Shown here one piece after another: positions 1-9,228 of a stretch of 64,000 nt of DNA (within the stretch, counting starts at the first letter, position 1; each line of letters opens with the position of its first letter). This DNA is from Microbulbifer marinus (GTDB lineage: Bacteria > Pseudomonadota > Gammaproteobacteria > Pseudomonadales > Cellvibrionaceae), in contig NZ_FNQO01000002.1 of the NCBI RefSeq assembly GCF_900107725.1, positions 806,001 through 870,000 on the forward strand. Reading direction: 5' to 3'. A program made the position numbers and the translations under genes. The notes beneath the pieces were generated by a model that was not told where the DNA came from, searched no databases, and worked only from the letters and a program-made list of their open reading frames with translations.

Positions 1-1019
1 TCGGCATGGGCGAGGGCATCTTCATAGGTGATCTCGCCGCGGTCGTAGAGCTCATACAGTGCCTGGTCGAACGTCTGCATGCCCTGCTCGTTGGAGCGCT
101 TCATCAGCTCCTTCATCTTGTGCACCTCGCCCTTGCGGATCAGGTCCGACATCAGCGGGGTGTTGATCATGATCTCGAGACAGGCGCGGCGGCCGTCGCC
201 GTCCGGCGTCGGCACCAGCTGCTGGGCGACCATCGCCTTCAGGTTCAGGGACAGGTCCATGTACAGCTGTTCGTGGCGATCTGCCGGGAAGAAGTGAATG
301 ATGCGGTCCAGCGCCTGGTTGGCGTTGTTGGCGTGCAGGGTGCACAGGCACAGGTGGCCGGTTTCGGCGAATGCGATTGCGTGGTCCATCGTCTCGCGCG
401 AACGCACCTCACCAATCAAGATCACGTCTGGTGCCTGACGCAAAGTGTTTTTCAGGGCGACTTCGAAGGATTCGGTATCCAGCCCCACTTCGCGCTGGGT
501 GACGATACAGCCGCGGTGCTGGTGCACGAATTCGATCGGATCCTCGATGGTGATGATGTGACCTTTCGAGTTTTCGTTGCGATGACCGATGATCGATGCC
601 AGCGAGGTGGACTTACCGGTACCGGTAGCGCCGACGAAAATGATCAGCCCGCGTTTGGTCATCGCCAGATCCTTGAGTACGTCCGGCAGGCCGAGGCCGT
701 CGACGGTGGGGATCTTGGTTTCAATGCGCCGCAGCACCATACCGACCAGATTGCGCTGGAAGAATGCCGATACCCGGAAGCGGCCGGTATTGCGCACGGC
801 GATGGCGAAGTTCAGCTCTTTCTTGTCTGCGAACTCGCGGCGCTGCTTTTCGTTCATGATGCCGACCACCAGCTCACGCGCCTTCTCCGGCGTCAGCGCG
901 GTGCTGCTGGCGGGGACCACCTTGCCGTGTACCTTGATCGACGGCGGCACGCCGGCGGTGATAAACAGGTCGGACGCGCCTTTCTCGACGACGAGTTGCA
1001 ACAGTCTTTCGATTTCCAT
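1..1019 (-). CDS. pilU: Twitching motility ATPase PilU (3' end outside window)
   Basis: Hexameric retraction ATPase of the type IV pilus, acting at the cytoplasmic base of the machine as a partner of PilT. The reading frame starts at the ATG at 1019 and is open to the left edge, giving about 339 residues; PilU of pseudomonads is about 380, so roughly 40 C-terminal residues are missing. A Walker A motif GATGTGKST lies at residues 130-138. It is followed by a Walker B-type LIGEVRS segment and the His box ETGHLCLCTLHANN, as in GspE/PilT-family ATPases. It lies 67 bp downstream of pilT on the same strand, the usual pilT-pilU operon. Assignment to PilU rather than PilT rests on the pair arrangement and on the different C-terminal region, which lacks the PilT AIRNLIRE motif. 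Confidence 0.95.
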   Translation of the reverse strand, partial: MEIERLLQLVVEKGASDLFITAGVPPSIKVHGKVVPASSTALTPEKARELVVGIMNEKQRREFADKKELNFAIAVRNTGRFRVSAFFQRNLVGMVLRRIETKIPTVDGLGLPDVLKDLAMTKRGLIIFVGATGTGKSTSLASIIGHRNENSKGHIITIEDPIEFVHQHRGCIVTQREVGLDTESFEVALKNTLRQAPDVILIGEVRSRETMDHAIAFAETGHLCLCTLHANNANQALDRIIHFFPADRHEQLYMDLSLNLKAMVAQQLVPTPDGDGRRACLEIMINTPLMSDLIRKGEVHKMKELMKRSNEQGMQTFDQALYELYDRGEITYEDALAHA

Positions 1020-1086
1020 TGTCGTTACCGCTTTTTATTCTGAATTGGATGGGCCTCAGACCCGCGTGCCGGAAGTTGCGCCGGCG

Positions 1087-2121
1087 TTAAAAGTGTTCCG
1101 GCATCTTGGCTTTCTCACGCGCTACTTCGCGGGAAATGATGCGCTTTTCCACCAGGTCCTGCAGGCACTGGTCCATCGTCTGCATGCCGACGTTGGCGCC
1201 GGTCTGGATGGCGGAGTACATCTGCGCGATCTTGTCCTCGCGGATCAGATTTCGGATCGCCGGTGTGCCGCGCATGATTTCGTGGGCCGCCACGCGGCCG
1301 CCGCCGTTGCGTTTCAGCAGCGTCTGCGAGATGACCGCCTGCAGGGATTCCGACAGCATCGAGCGCACCATGGCCTTTTCCTGGGCCGGGAATACGTCCA
1401 CCACCCGGTCGATGGTCTTGGCCGCGGAGGTGGTGTGCAGCGTGCCGAATACCAGGTGACCGGTCTCGGCCGCGGTCAGTGCCAGGCGGATGGTCTCAAG
1501 GTCCCGCATCTCACCGACGAGGATGATGTCCGGGTCTTCACGCAGTGCCGAGCGCAGGGCCTCAGCGAAGCCGTGGGTATCGCGGTGTACTTCCCGCTGG
1601 TTCACCAGGCACTTCTTTGACTCGTGCACGAATTCGATCGGGTCCTCAATGGTGAGGATATGTTCGTATTTGTTGTCGTTAATGTAGTCGATCATCGCCG
1701 CCAGCGAGGTGGACTTACCGGAACCGGTGGGGCCGGTCACCAGCACCAGGCCGCGCGGGGTATCGGAGATCTGCTTGAACACCTGGCCCATGCCCAGGTC
1801 TTCCATGGTCAGCACCTTGGACGGAATGGTCCGGAACACGGCGCCGGCACCGCGGTTGTGATTGAACGCGTTGACCCGGAAGCGCGCCACGCCGGGCACC
1901 TCGAAGGAGAAGTCGGTTTCCAGGAACTCCTCGAAGTCCTTGCGCTGCTTGTCATTCATGATCTCGTAGATCAGGCCGTGTACCTGCTTGTGCTCCATCG
2001 GCGGCAGGTTGATGCGGCGCACGTCGCCATCTACCCGGATCATCGGCGGCAGGCCGGCGGATAGGTGCAGATCCGAGGCGTTCTGCTTGGCGCTGAAGGC
2101 GAGGAGTTCTGTGATGTCCAT
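1087..2121 (-). CDS. pilT: Type IV pilus retraction ATPase PilT
   Basis: Cytoplasmic AAA+-like ATPase that powers pilus retraction and twitching. It has 344 residues, the normal family length. Visible motifs are Walker A GPTGSGKST at residues 130-138, a LVGEMRD Walker B/Asp box, the His box ETGHLVFGTLHT, and the PilT-specific retraction motif AIRNLIRE near residue 290. The start at 2121 (MDITELLAFS) matches PilT N-termini. It is the first gene of the minus-strand pilT-pilU pair and is divergent from yggS, with only 88 bp between the starts, so both promoters must lie in that gap. Confidence 0.98.
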   Translation of the reverse strand: MDITELLAFSAKQNASDLHLSAGLPPMIRVDGDVRRINLPPMEHKQVHGLIYEIMNDKQRKDFEEFLETDFSFEVPGVARFRVNAFNHNRGAGAVFRTIPSKVLTMEDLGMGQVFKQISDTPRGLVLVTGPTGSGKSTSLAAMIDYINDNKYEHILTIEDPIEFVHESKKCLVNQREVHRDTHGFAEALRSALREDPDIILVGEMRDLETIRLALTAAETGHLVFGTLHTTSAAKTIDRVVDVFPAQEKAMVRSMLSESLQAVISQTLLKRNGGGRVAAHEIMRGTPAIRNLIREDKIAQMYSAIQTGANVGMQTMDQCLQDLVEKRIISREVAREKAKMPEHF

Positions 2122-2173
2122 ACTGCTACCTTATTGTTCTCTCTACCTTTTATGGTTCTAGGGGGAGGTCGGG

Positions 2174-2179
2174 TAGAAT
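2174..2179 (+). promoter_or_regulatory. Putative -10 element for yggS
   Basis: TAGAAT (5 of 6 matches to TATAAT) lies 31 bp upstream of the yggS ATG and is followed by a GC-rich discriminator. No convincing -35 hexamer is visible at the right distance, so this is a weak call based on one element and position. Confidence 0.35.
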
Positions 2180-2209
2180 CGCCCCTCTGTTCGGTAAGAG
2201 CATCAGTAT

Positions 2210-2905
2210 ATGCGCAAAGGGACGATCGTCGAAAATCTGAATGCGGTACGTGAGCGGATTGTCACATGTTGCCGCGCCAGCGGCCGTGATCCCGCGTCGG
2301 TGATGCTGTTGGCGGTATCCAAAACACGCCCGGCGGTGGACCTGCGCGCGGCCTACGACGCCGGTCAGCGTCATTTTGGTGAGAACTACCTGCAAGAGGC
2401 GCTGGAGAAGCTGGGCGAGCTGGCGGATCTCGATATCTGCTGGCACTTCATCGGGCCGCTGCAATCGAACAAGACCCGCGCCGCGGCGGAAGCGTTTCAC
2501 TGGATACACAGTGTCGATCGGTTAAAAATTGCTCAGCGTCTGTCCGCGCAGCGGCCGGCGCGGATGCCGCCGCTGAATATCTGCCTGCAGGTGAATATCG
2601 ACTGCGAGGAGAGCAAGTCCGGGGTGGCGCCGGACCGGGTGGCGGAGTTGGCGGCGGCTGTCGCACAGTTGCCCAACCTGAAGTTGCGCGGCCTGATGGC
2701 GATTCCGGCTGCGCGGCAGGATGCTGCGGCGCAGCGCCAGCCCTTTGCCCGGCTGGCGGAACTGCTGCAACAATTGCGCGCACAGCTGCCGGAGCACCCT
2801 TTGGATACCCTGTCGATGGGCATGTCCGGCGATATGGAGGCGGCCATCGAGTGCGGTGCGACCATCGTGCGCATTGGCACCGATATCTTCGGCGCGCGCG
2901 ACTAA
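2210..2905 (+). CDS. yggS: PLP homeostasis protein YggS/PipY
   Basis: Pyridoxal-5'-phosphate-binding protein of the YggS/PROSC family, involved in PLP homeostasis with no known catalytic reaction. It has 231 residues, a single type III-fold barrel domain. The PLP Lys is K38 in LLAVSKTRP, and later landmarks are HFGENYLQEA, WHFIGPLQSNK and a C-terminal MSGDMEAAI...RIGTDIFG segment, all typical. The ATG at 2210 is preceded by GTAAGAG. It is 21 bp upstream of proC; the yggS-proC-yggT order is widely conserved in gammaproteobacteria and indicates one transcription unit. Confidence 0.96.
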   Translation: MRKGTIVENLNAVRERIVTCCRASGRDPASVMLLAVSKTRPAVDLRAAYDAGQRHFGENYLQEALEKLGELADLDICWHFIGPLQSNKTRAAAEAFHWIHSVDRLKIAQRLSAQRPARMPPLNICLQVNIDCEESKSGVAPDRVAELAAAVAQLPNLKLRGLMAIPAARQDAAAQRQPFARLAELLQQLRAQLPEHPLDTLSMGMSGDMEAAIECGATIVRIGTDIFGARD

Positions 2906-2926
2906 CGATCAATCAGGAGGCACACA

Positions 2927-3754
2927 GTGGCGACAGAAAAGATGGTATTTATCGGCGGCGCCGGCAATATGGCCGGGGCGGTGATCGGCGGACTGGTGGC
3001 CAGCGGCTATCCGGCAGACAGCATCGTTGCCACCGGCCGCAATGAGCAGAAACTCGCCCACTTCGCCGAGCGCACCGGCGTGCAGGTGTCCACTGACAAC
3101 ACCGCTGCCGTGGCTGAGGCCGATGTGCTGGTGCTGTCGGTCAAGCCGCAGGTCATGAAGGCGTTGTGCGAATCGCTGGCGGCGATAGTGAGCGATCGCA
3201 AACCCCTGGTGATCACGCTGGCGGCGGGCATACCGCTGGCCGCCTATCAGCGCTGGCTTGGGGCCGGGGTGCCGATAGTGCGCGCGATGCCGAATACCCC
3301 GGCGCTGGTCGGCACCGGAGTCACCGGCCTGTTCGCGGGTGACGGTGTCAGCGCAGGGCAGAAACGGATCGCCGAGCAGATGGCGGAAGCCGTGGGTATT
3401 GCGCTGTGGGTGGAAGAGGAATCCGGTATCGATCAGGTGATCGCCGTGTCCGGCTCCGGCCCGGCCTATTATTTCCAGTTTATGGAGTCGATGATCGACG
3501 CCGCGGAAAAGGCCGGCATGCCACGCGCCGACGCCGAGCGGCTCACCTTGCAAACCGCCCTGGGGGCGGCGAAACTGGCGGTGGCCAGCGATGTGGATGT
3601 CGCGCAGCTGAAACGCAACGTGATGTCCCCGAACGGCACCACCGAGCGCGCGATCAAACGCTTCCAGAGCGGCGGTCTGCCGGAACTGGTGGAGCAGGCG
3701 ATGCGCGACTGTGCCGAGCGCGCGGCGGAAATGGCGCGCGAGCTGGACCAGTAA
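2927..3754 (+). CDS. proC: Pyrroline-5-carboxylate reductase ProC
   Basis: Catalyses the last step of proline synthesis, NAD(P)H-dependent reduction of 1-pyrroline-5-carboxylate. It has 275 residues. The N-terminal Rossmann motif reads FIGGAGNMAGAVIGG (residues about 8-22), and the C-terminal dimerisation region contains the family signature around AVSGSGPAYYF and the SPNGTTERAI stretch. The start is GTG at 2927, supported by a near-perfect AGGAGG 6 bp upstream. It is followed by a short hairpin and then yggT. Confidence 0.97.
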   Translation: MATEKMVFIGGAGNMAGAVIGGLVASGYPADSIVATGRNEQKLAHFAERTGVQVSTDNTAAVAEADVLVLSVKPQVMKALCESLAAIVSDRKPLVITLAAGIPLAAYQRWLGAGVPIVRAMPNTPALVGTGVTGLFAGDGVSAGQKRIAEQMAEAVGIALWVEEESGIDQVIAVSGSGPAYYFQFMESMIDAAEKAGMPRADAERLTLQTALGAAKLAVASDVDVAQLKRNVMSPNGTTERAIKRFQSGGLPELVEQAMRDCAERAAEMARELDQ

Positions 3755-3772
3755 ACGATTTCAATAATATAC

Positions 3773-3796
3773 GCGGCGCAGTTAGCGCCGCTTTGT
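3773..3796 (+). terminator. Hairpin between proC and yggT (weak terminator/attenuator)
   Basis: A perfect 7-bp stem (GCGGCGC at 3773-3779 with GCGCCGC at 3785-3791), a 5-nt loop and a following TTTGTT. The T tract is poor, so partial read-through into yggT is likely. Confidence 0.5.
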
Positions 3797-3818
3797 TGCC
3801 ACCCCAAAGGGATTTTCA

Positions 3819-4427
3819 ATGGTAAACACCTTCAGCAATATCGGCGTCTTCCTGTTGGCCACCCTGGGCATCCTGTATCTGTTTGCGGTGCTGATGCGCT
3901 TCCTGCTGCAGCTGGCGCGGGCGGATTTCTACAACCCGATTTCTCAGGGTATCGTCAAGGTAACCAATCCGCTGCTGCTGCCGCTGCGCAAGGTGATACC
4001 GGGCCTGTTAGGCATCGATATGGCATCGCTGGTGCTGGCGCTGCTGGTCGGTCTGGTGATGATTATCGGCTGCGGCCTGCTCGCCGGCGCCGGCCTGTTC
4101 AACCCGCTCGCCGCACTGCTGTGGTCGCTGATCGGCTGCACCATGACAGTGATCGCGATCGTGTTTGTCGGCATGCTGATCTCGATTATCTTCAGCTGGA
4201 TCGCGCCCCACAGCAGCCACCCGGCACTGATGCTGCTGCGCCAGGTGCTGGAGCCTTTCTGCGCACCGGTGCGTAAGCTGATTCCGCCGCTGGGCATGAT
4301 CGACATCAGTCCGATCTTCGTGTTTATCCTGCTGACGGTGGCGGACAAGCTGCTGTTCGGTTTCGCGCAAATGGCCAATATGCCCGCTTTTGTTTACAGC
4401 CTGTTCTGGCATATCCCCGGTTTCTAG
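3819..4427 (+). CDS. yggT: YggT family integral membrane protein
   Basis: Small inner-membrane protein with two tandem YGGT repeats (about residues 8-95 and 105-195). Each has hydrophobic helices and the family's NP-poor linker ending in a PLRKVIPG-like or PVRKLIPP-like amphipathic stretch. It has 202 residues, the usual length of the gammaproteobacterial double-repeat form. The E. coli relative has been linked to osmotic shock tolerance, and plastid homologues to membrane protein assembly; no reaction is known. The conserved yggS-proC-yggT context makes the assignment secure even though its role is not. Confidence 0.93.
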   Translation: MVNTFSNIGVFLLATLGILYLFAVLMRFLLQLARADFYNPISQGIVKVTNPLLLPLRKVIPGLLGIDMASLVLALLVGLVMIIGCGLLAGAGLFNPLAALLWSLIGCTMTVIAIVFVGMLISIIFSWIAPHSSHPALMLLRQVLEPFCAPVRKLIPPLGMIDISPIFVFILLTVADKLLFGFAQMANMPAFVYSLFWHIPGF

Positions 4428-4495
4428 GGGGACCCCGTCGTCCCCGCCACCCCTTTCCCGCGCACTGGGTCGCAACAATTGCGGCCCGGCGCTTC

Positions 4496-4501
4496 TATAA
4501 T
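4496..4501 (+). promoter_or_regulatory. Putative -10 element of the dynamin-like gene
   Basis: A perfect TATAAT followed by a GC-rich discriminator, 70 bp upstream of the ATG at 4571. No good -35 hexamer is seen 16-18 bp upstream, so the call rests on the -10 alone. Confidence 0.45.
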
Positions 4502-4570
4502 GCCCGCGCTTGACCGACAATAGTCGGCTCGAAATTCGCTGTGCAGTAAAAAAAAGAAGAACACCGTTAC

Positions 4571-6538
4571 ATGGAAGACGCCATCTTGCGCCAGCATATC
4601 GCCGACTATGACCGCTGGAAGAAAGCCCTGGATCGCCAGTTTGCGAGCTTCAACACCTGGCTCCAGGAACATTTCCCCAATTCTGCCGGTGCGCGCCAGG
4701 TTGTACAGCAGGCGCGCGCGCTGCTCGCCGAGGACCAGTTCACGCTGGCGCTGGTCGGCGAGTTCTCCCGCGGCAAGACCGAACTGATCAACGCGCTGCT
4801 GTCGCACACCTACGGCAAGCGCCTACTGCCGTCCAAGCCCGGGCGCACCACCATGTGCCCCACCGAGATCTTCAGTGACGGCGGCGAACAGGCCAGCCTG
4901 CGCCTGTTGCCGATCGAGACACTGGCCACCAATACCAGCCTCGAGAGTTTCCGCCGCATACCGCAGAAGTGGGTTACCCACGAATTTGATGCCAGTGACG
5001 CCGACGCCACCCGCGAGGCGCTGATGAAGGTGGCCGCGAGCAAATCGGTGACGCCGGAAGAAGCGGCCCGCTACGGTTTCGACCGCCGCCACCTGGATGG
5101 CAAGGGCAAGCTGGTGGAGATCCCGGCGTGGCGCTACGCGCTGATCTGCCTGCCGCACCCGCTGCTTGCACAGGGCCTGCGTATTATCGATACGCCGGGG
5201 TTGAACGCCCTTGGCAACGAGCCGGAGCTGACGCTGAGCACGCTGCCCAGTGCCCAGGCGGTGGCTTTCCTGTTGTCCGCCGACGCCGGCGTCAGCGGCA
5301 CCGACCTCAATATGTGGGAGACCCACCTGGTACCGCTGCGAGAACACCGCGGTACCGCGGTCATGGCGCTGCTGAACAAGATCGATACCATGTGGGACGA
5401 TCCGGACGAGGATGCCGAGCTGCTGCTGCGACAGATGCGCGCGCAAGTCAGCAAGTTACTGGAGCTGCCGCAGGACAGCGTGGTGGGGGTGTCGGCGAAG
5501 AAGGCGCTGCTGGCACGCCAGCAGCAGGATCCGGAACTGCTGCAGCAGAGCCGCTTTGCCGAATTCGAAAAGCTGCTGGTGCAGCGCCTGATGGAGCATC
5601 GCCAGAAGGTCGCGGAACACCGCTCGCTGCACCAGGCGCTGACGCTGATGGCGGATACGCGCGATCTGCTCAAGCGCCGCCTGAACAGCGGCCGCTCAGC
5701 GCTCACTCATCTGCAGCGCAACTCCACGACCAGCGTCGAGCAGCTGAGCGAACTGGCGCAACTGCAGCAGACGGTGCGCGATCAGCACAAACTCTGCCAC
5801 CAGGAGCTGCTGACCCTCAAATCCAGTCAGCGCATGCTGGGTCGTCAGCGCGCCTCGCTGCTGGCGCCGATCTCGAGCCAGCAGCTGCAGGCGCTGATCG
5901 ACGATACCAGTCGCGCGCTACACGAGCGCTGGACTCCGCTGGGCCTGGCAAAGGCCATCGATGGCTTTATGGAGGGCGTCGATCACCAGGTGGAAAACCT
6001 GCAGCGGGAAGTGGTCCAGGCCAACCGCCTGGTGGATGCCGTCTTTGAGCGCTCTAAGCTGAAGAACCTCAATGCGTACGAGCAGCATCTCAATATTCAC
6101 AGTTTCCGCGTTGCCCTGCGCGGCCTACATCGCCAGGCGGCCCAGTTGCGGCGCTCGCCGCAACTGCTGCTGGCGCGCCGCAACCGCCTGACCGAGCGCT
6201 TCCTCGCCACACTCGCCAGTGAGGTGGGCCGCCTGTACAGCCAGATGATCTCGGCCGTTGATGGCTGGCTGGAGCAAGCGCTCGAGCCGCTGAAACAGCA
6301 CGTGCAGTACCAGAAGCATCTGCTGAACCGCCATCTGATCAAGCTCACCGAGCTGAAGCAGAAGACTCAGAGCAAGCGCACCGACTTGCGTGCGCTGGAG
6401 GAAGAAGTACTGCGCAACGACAACGCGCTGTCGACCCTCGAGGAGCTGCTGCGCCAGAGCGGCTCGGCGCCGCAGCCGGTGGCGCCGGCACCGCAGGCGG
6501 ACAATGTGATGCCGCTGAAGGCGACGGCCGGCAGCTGA
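4571..6538 (+). CDS. Dynamin-like GTPase (bacterial dynamin-related protein)
   Basis: Large GTPase of the bacterial dynamin-related group, 655 residues. Seen directly: G1 P-loop GEFSRGKT at residues 63-70, a downstream TTMCPTE stretch that can serve as G2, G3 DTPGLNAL near residue 210, and G4 NKID near 267. Long helical segments rich in Leu, Gln and Arg (about 340-630) resemble the stalk of dynamin-family proteins. No transmembrane helix is evident, so it is either cytoplasmic or peripherally membrane-bound. It stands alone between yggT and metX with its own -10 element and a strong terminator after it. Known bacterial dynamins remodel membranes or protect against phage or antibiotic damage; which applies here cannot be told. 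Confidence 0.85.
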   Translation: MEDAILRQHIADYDRWKKALDRQFASFNTWLQEHFPNSAGARQVVQQARALLAEDQFTLALVGEFSRGKTELINALLSHTYGKRLLPSKPGRTTMCPTEIFSDGGEQASLRLLPIETLATNTSLESFRRIPQKWVTHEFDASDADATREALMKVAASKSVTPEEAARYGFDRRHLDGKGKLVEIPAWRYALICLPHPLLAQGLRIIDTPGLNALGNEPELTLSTLPSAQAVAFLLSADAGVSGTDLNMWETHLVPLREHRGTAVMALLNKIDTMWDDPDEDAELLLRQMRAQVSKLLELPQDSVVGVSAKKALLARQQQDPELLQQSRFAEFEKLLVQRLMEHRQKVAEHRSLHQALTLMADTRDLLKRRLNSGRSALTHLQRNSTTSVEQLSELAQLQQTVRDQHKLCHQELLTLKSSQRMLGRQRASLLAPISSQQLQALIDDTSRALHERWTPLGLAKAIDGFMEGVDHQVENLQREVVQANRLVDAVFERSKLKNLNAYEQHLNIHSFRVALRGLHRQAAQLRRSPQLLLARRNRLTERFLATLASEVGRLYSQMISAVDGWLEQALEPLKQHVQYQKHLLNRHLIKLTELKQKTQSKRTDLRALEEEVLRNDNALSTLEELLRQSGSAPQPVAPAPQADNVMPLKATAGS

Positions 6539-6551
6539 TCGCGCCATCTGG

Positions 6552-6576
6552 AGCCCGCTCTCGCAGCGGGCTTTTT
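6552..6576 (+). terminator. Rho-independent terminator
   Basis: Perfect 8-bp stem AGCCCGCT/AGCGGGCT (6552-6559 with 6565-6572), a 5-nt loop and a T run, 13 bp after the dynamin-like gene stop. Confidence 0.9.
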
Positions 6577-6677
6577 GTTCGTGCCGGTGCGCGCATTTGT
6601 GTTCGGCGGCGGCGCTCCCGTACACTTCCCTGTCTCCCAATCGCCAATTCCCGATAAGTTCAACAGACGTTACTGCC

Positions 6678-7874
6678 TTGTCCACGGAAAAACTCTCATC
6701 GTCTTCCTCCGCACGCGGCACCGCCGAGCCCGGTTCGGTAGGAATTGTGGCGCCGCAGAGCCACACGTTTAGCGAGCCGCTGGAACTTGCCTGCGGGCGC
6801 ACGCTGCGGGATTACACGCTGGTGTATGAGACCTACGGCGAGCTGAATGCGGACAAAAGCAACGCGGTGCTGATCTGCCACGCGCTGTCCGGCCACCACC
6901 ACGCCGCCGGCCGCCACCGGCCGGAGGACAAGCGCCCCGGCTGGTGGGATCACTACATAGGCCCTGGCAAGCCGATCGATACGAACAAGTTTTTCGTCGT
7001 GTCGCTGAACAATCTCGGTGGCTGTCACGGCTCCACCGGCCCGGCCTCGGTCAATCCCGAGACCGGTAAGCCGTGGGGGCCGGATTTTCCGCCGCTGCGC
7101 GCGCGGGACTGGGTGCACAGCCAGGCGCGCCTGGCCGACCTGCTGGGCATCGACCAGTGGGCCGCGGTGGTCGGCGGCAGCCTCGGCGGCATGCAGGCGA
7201 TGCGCTGGTCATTGGAATATCCCGAGCGGCTGCGCCACTGCGTGGTGATAGCATCGGCGATGAAGCTGTCGGCGCAGAACATCGCCTTCAACGAGACCGC
7301 ACGCCAGGCCATCACCTCGGATCCGGATTTCTGCGGTGGCCGCTATCTGGAGCAGGGCAAACTGCCGCGGCGCGGGCTGGCGGTGGCGCGCATGATCGGC
7401 CATATCACCTATCTGTCCGACGACGGCCTGGGCAAGAAATTCGGCCGCGAGCTGCGCTCCGGCACCTTCGAGCGCGGTGTCGAGGAGCAGGTGGAGTTCC
7501 AGGTGCAGAGTTACCTGCGCTACCAGGGGGATAGCTTTTCCACCAGCTTCGATCCGAACACCTATATCCTGATGACCCGCGCGCTGGACTACTTCGACCT
7601 GGCGCGGGAATACGGCGACGACCCGGTGGCGGCCTTCACCCACGCGCGCTGTAAATTCCTGCTGGTCTCTTTTACGTCCGACTGGCGCTTCGCTCCGGAC
7701 CGCTCGCGGGAAATCGTCGATGCGCTGATGCACGCCAATCTGCCGGTCAGTTACGCGGAGATTGAATCCGCCATGGGCCACGACGCCTTCCTGTTGCCGA
7801 ACGAGCGCTACCAGCGGGTGTTTGGCGCCTACATGAATGGCGTGGCCGCCGAGACAGCCGGGGAGGTAAAGTGA
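6678..7874 (+). CDS. metX: Homoserine O-acyltransferase MetX
   Basis: Alpha/beta-hydrolase-fold enzyme that acylates L-homoserine, the first committed step of methionine synthesis. MetX enzymes use acetyl-CoA or succinyl-CoA; gammaproteobacterial MetX paired with MetW is often the succinyl type, but I cannot decide from sequence. Landmarks are [17 protein letters not shown], the nucleophile elbow [10 protein letters not shown], and the Asp/His region [10 protein letters not shown]...MGHDAFLL. The start is uncertain: TTG at 6678 gives 398 residues and keeps the conserved [12 protein letters not shown] start region, whereas TTG at 6597 would add 27 residues of non-family sequence right behind the terminator. 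It overlaps metW. Confidence 0.95.
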   Translation: MSTEKLSSSSSARGTAEPGSVGIVAPQSHTFSEPLELACGRTLRDYTLVYETYGELNADKSNAVLICHALSGHHHAAGRHRPEDKRPGWWDHYIGPGKPIDTNKFFVVSLNNLGGCHGSTGPASVNPETGKPWGPDFPPLRARDWVHSQARLADLLGIDQWAAVVGGSLGGMQAMRWSLEYPERLRHCVVIASAMKLSAQNIAFNETARQAITSDPDFCGGRYLEQGKLPRRGLAVARMIGHITYLSDDGLGKKFGRELRSGTFERGVEEQVEFQVQSYLRYQGDSFSTSFDPNTYILMTRALDYFDLAREYGDDPVAAFTHARCKFLLVSFTSDWRFAPDRSREIVDALMHANLPVSYAEIESAMGHDAFLLPNERYQRVFGAYMNGVAAETAGEVK

Positions 7875-8464
7875 TGCGTGTTGATCTGGACATCATTCAG
7901 AACTGGATACCGCCGCAGAGCCGCGTACTCGACCTGGGCTGCGGCGACGGCACCCTGCTGGAGCAGCTGGGCAAGAACAAACAGGTCAGTGGTTACGGCC
8001 TGGAGATAGATCCGCAGCAAATCGAACGCTGCCTGCAGCGCGGCGTCAATGTCGTGGAGCAGAACCTGGATGCCGGTCTCGGCAACTTCGCCGACGACAG
8101 CTTCGACACGGTGGTCATGACCCAGGCACTGCAGACTCTGCGCCAGCCACATCTGGTGGTGCGGGAAATGCTGCGGGTGGGACGCGAATGCATTATCACC
8201 TTCCCGAACTTCGGCCAGTGGAAGGCGCGTTGGCACCTGACATTTTCCGGCAGGATGCCGGTGTCGGATTTATTACCTTATGAATGGTACGACACGCCCA
8301 ATATTCACTTTTGTACTTTTCGCGACTTCGAAGTGCTCTGCCGTGACAACAATTGGACTATTCTCCATCGCCAAGTAGTATCGGAGTCCACGGTAAGCCG
8401 GGCGTTCAAGGATTTTCTGCCCAATCTGTTCGGCGAGACGGCGATTTACCACCTGACTCGCTAA
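7874..8464 (+). CDS. metW: Methionine biosynthesis protein MetW
   Basis: SAM-dependent methyltransferase-fold protein of the MetW family, 196 residues. Motif I is VLDLGCGDGTLL, followed by GYGLEIDP and, further on, ITFPNFGQW, all MetW-typical. MetW is translated with MetX and is needed for, or enhances, homoserine acylation in several bacteria. The ATG at 7874 overlaps the metX TGA by one base, with GGGGAGGT 7 bp upstream, so the two genes are translationally coupled. Confidence 0.96.
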   Translation: MRVDLDIIQNWIPPQSRVLDLGCGDGTLLEQLGKNKQVSGYGLEIDPQQIERCLQRGVNVVEQNLDAGLGNFADDSFDTVVMTQALQTLRQPHLVVREMLRVGRECIITFPNFGQWKARWHLTFSGRMPVSDLLPYEWYDTPNIHFCTFRDFEVLCRDNNWTILHRQVVSESTVSRAFKDFLPNLFGETAIYHLTR

Positions 8465-8478
8465 ACTTTTTACCTAGG

Positions 8479-8510
8479 GCATGCACTTTTCATCCATGAA
8501 AAATGCATGC
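8479..8510. other. Long inverted repeat between metW and DUF4426 gene
   Basis: A 15-bp stem (8479-8493 with 8496-8510, one G-U pair) with only a 2-nt spacer and no T tract. It lies 15 bp after the metW stop. It may be an mRNA-stabilising structure or a protein-binding palindrome. Confidence 0.6.
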
Positions 8511-8650
8511 GTCGCCTGCGAATCGCTGGCGCAGAAGCGTGGTTCTGCTGGCGCTTCTCGGCTCGCGCTGGCTTGCAGCCAGCGGGCGGCACATCCGTGT
8601 GCTGCTCCGGTTCCGCCCAGGCCACTATTGATAATGACAGGAGGTGAAGT

Positions 8651-9103
8651 GTGAAACGCATTCTAGCCGCAGCCGCCGCGGTGGCACTGCTGTTCTGGGC
8701 CGTGAGCGCGGCCGCGCAGGAGGCCAAGGTCATCAAGAGTCACCAGGACTTCGGTGATTACCGCGTCATTTACTCAGTGTTCAACAGCGAATTTATCAAG
8801 CCGGAAATCGCGCAGAACTATCAGTTGGTACGGGCGAAAGACCGAGCCTTCGTCAATGTGTCGGTGGTGGAGAAAGAGGGCGGTAAGCGCGGCCTCAGCT
8901 CGGAGATGAGCGGCACCGCCACCAACCTGATCCAGCAGTCCCGGCCGCTGAAATTCATGGAAATTCGCGAGGGTGATGCGGTTTATTACCTGGCGCCGCT
9001 GCGTTTTGAAGACGAGGAAACGCTCACCTTCAATGTCGAGGTGAAACTGCCAAACGGCCGCACCGAGACCATCAGCTTCCGCCGCAAGCTGGAAAGAGAC
9101 TGA
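8651..9103 (+). CDS. DUF4426 family exported protein
   Basis: A 150-residue protein with a cleavable signal peptide (about residues 1-22, ending SAAAQ-E). The mature domain matches DUF4426, known from the gene directly after metW in pseudomonads (e.g. FGDYRVIYSVFNSEF near the start and VYYLAPLRFEDE late). It is probably periplasmic; function unknown. The start is GTG at 8651 with GGAGGTGA upstream. The conserved position between metW and rdgB is the strongest contextual clue. Confidence 0.88.
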   Translation: MKRILAAAAAVALLFWAVSAAAQEAKVIKSHQDFGDYRVIYSVFNSEFIKPEIAQNYQLVRAKDRAFVNVSVVEKEGGKRGLSSEMSGTATNLIQQSRPLKFMEIREGDAVYYLAPLRFEDEETLTFNVEVKLPNGRTETISFRRKLERD

Positions 9104-9194
9104 GCCGCGTAACAGGCGCTCAAAGCGGGCACCGGGCCGAGTGAGCAGTGCCAGTGTCGGGTTTGCGCAGCGCAGCTGAAGTGAATCATTATTC

Positions 9195-9216
9195 GCGGGC
9201 CTAGCGCCCGCTTTTT
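9195..9216 (+). terminator. Rho-independent terminator
   Basis: 6-bp GC stem (GCGGGC 9195-9200 with GCCCGC 9206-9211), 5-nt loop, then five T. It closes the metX-metW-DUF4426 unit 13 bp before the rdgB start, so rdgB transcription needs read-through or a promoter hidden upstream. Confidence 0.75.
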
Positions 9217-9228
9217 CGTTGATGTGAA

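Noticed and set aside
6-1043. Long plus-strand open frame across pilU
   Set aside because: It is the antisense of the conserved pilU frame; the product is low-complexity and has no family features.
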